DNA of 64,000 nucleotides from an uncultured Pseudomonadales bacterium (GTDB lineage: Bacteria; Pseudomonadota; Gammaproteobacteria; Pseudomonadales; Cellvibrionaceae), in assembly GCA_947488935.1 (NCBI GenBank), contig CANLBN010000002.1, positions 434,001 to 498,000 of the forward strand. Reading direction: 5' to 3'. Under the pieces are notes generated by a model that made no database searches, was not told the DNA's origin, and was given only the letters and a program-made list of their open reading frames with translations. Shown piece after piece: positions 63,648 to 64,000 of the stretch. Numbering within the stretch: position 1 is the first letter of the stretch; each line of letters starts with the position of its first letter. The position numbers were made by a program, and so were the translations under genes.

Positions 63648-64000
63648 TTACCGCCCCTTTACTTGATATAGCTCAGTCTGTGCCATTGCAACGCTTGCAT
63701 TGGCCAGAGCTAGAGGCGTTATCAATTAATGTGTATTTGCGTCGCGATGATGCTATTTCCCCTTTGTATTCCGGCAATAAATTCTATAAGTTATATTACA
63801 ATTTTCGTCATGCCACCACACAAGGTGCCGATGCCATTGTTTCTTTCGGTGGTAATTATTCCAATCACCTTTACTCACTTGCCGCAATGGGACAAGAGTT
63901 AGGTATTCAAACCATTGGTATTGTTCGTGGTTATGAGTCAGCAAAACTAAGCCCAACCCTAGAAGATGCCAAAAACTTTGGTATGAAATTGTACTTTTTG
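63647..64000 (+). CDS. D-cysteine desulfhydrase/ACC deaminase homologue, partial
   Basis: The reading frame is open from 63614 to the window end. It encodes a family member related to the gene at 531: PLQRLHW, VYLRRDD, the PLP-lysine motif SGNKFYKLYYN and SFGGNYSNH. No ATG is available before the domain. Candidates are ATT at 63647, sharing one base with the previous stop, and GTG at 63680, which would begin at the PLQRLHW segment. Neither has a clear ribosome-binding site. The C-terminal two thirds are beyond the window. Confidence 0.75.
   Translation, partial: MTAPLLDIAQSVPLQRLHWPELEALSINVYLRRDDAISPLYSGNKFYKLYYNFRHATTQGADAIVSFGGNYSNHLYSLAAMGQELGIQTIGIVRGYESAKLSPTLEDAKNFGMKLYFL

Overview
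The window is a chromosomal segment of a free-living, probably marine gammaproteobacterium of low to middling GC content (judged by eye). The evidence is the gene content: YajC, CysB, PurB, PabB, a 1617-residue GDH180-type NAD-glutamate dehydrogenase, a DUF2835 protein, a PilU-type ATPase and an AcnD/PrpF-type methylcitrate cycle. Pseudomonadales in the broad sense (Cellvibrio/Spongiibacter-like lineages) is my best guess, but no rRNA or other decisive marker is present. I found no tRNA, rRNA, CRISPR array, insertion sequence or prophage.

Layout. 0-14 kb is mostly core metabolism: yajC without secD behind it, a PLP-dependent desulfhydrase/deaminase, a 5'-nucleotidase, a stress protein, cysB, pabB, a small Rieske protein, purB and the large glutamate dehydrogenase. 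A parS-like palindrome lies at 5291-5306. 14-21 kb is a looser stretch of small hypothetical genes with a CPBP protease, a GNAT acetyltransferase, a hydrolase carrying the residue set of fluoroacetate dehalogenase, a PilU-type ATPase and a DUF3047 lipoprotein.

21-30.4 kb is a complete propionate (2-methylcitrate) locus on one strand in the order prpE, gntR-type regulator, prpB, prpC, acnD, prpF. Palindromic operator candidates lie ahead of prpE. 30.4-33.5 kb is an accessory patch. It holds short palindromic repeats, two small cassette-like genes separated by a structurally convincing integron attC site with no integrase in view, and a divergent NmrA-like reductase / HxlR regulator pair. 33.5-37.4 kb is a minus-strand group (DOPA-dioxygenase-like protein, SDR, membrane protein, YceI) facing a LysR regulator. 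37.6-43.7 kb holds a MoxR/VWA pair, RidA, small membrane proteins, a CHASE-GGDEF-EAL protein and a DCC protein.

43.8-48.2 kb holds an EamA exporter, a haem-c-type DUF3365-HAMP sensor next to a Ser/Thr kinase with a duplicated C-terminal module, and an ATP-grasp protein. 48.4-60.5 kb reads as one functional unit: taurine:pyruvate aminotransferase, a cytoplasmic membrane-anchored sulfite dehydrogenase (SoeABC), a SulP and an SLC13 anion transporter, and a MocR-type PLP regulator. The inferred job is deamination of taurine, with oxidation of the released sulfite to sulfate and sulfate movement. Sulfoacetaldehyde acetyltransferase and a taurine importer are not in the window. The end carries an FAH-family hydrolase, a ribbon-helix-helix/coiled-coil gene pair, an unlisted 32-residue acidic ORF, a large coiled-coil protein and the start of a second desulfhydrase/deaminase homologue cut off by the window edge.
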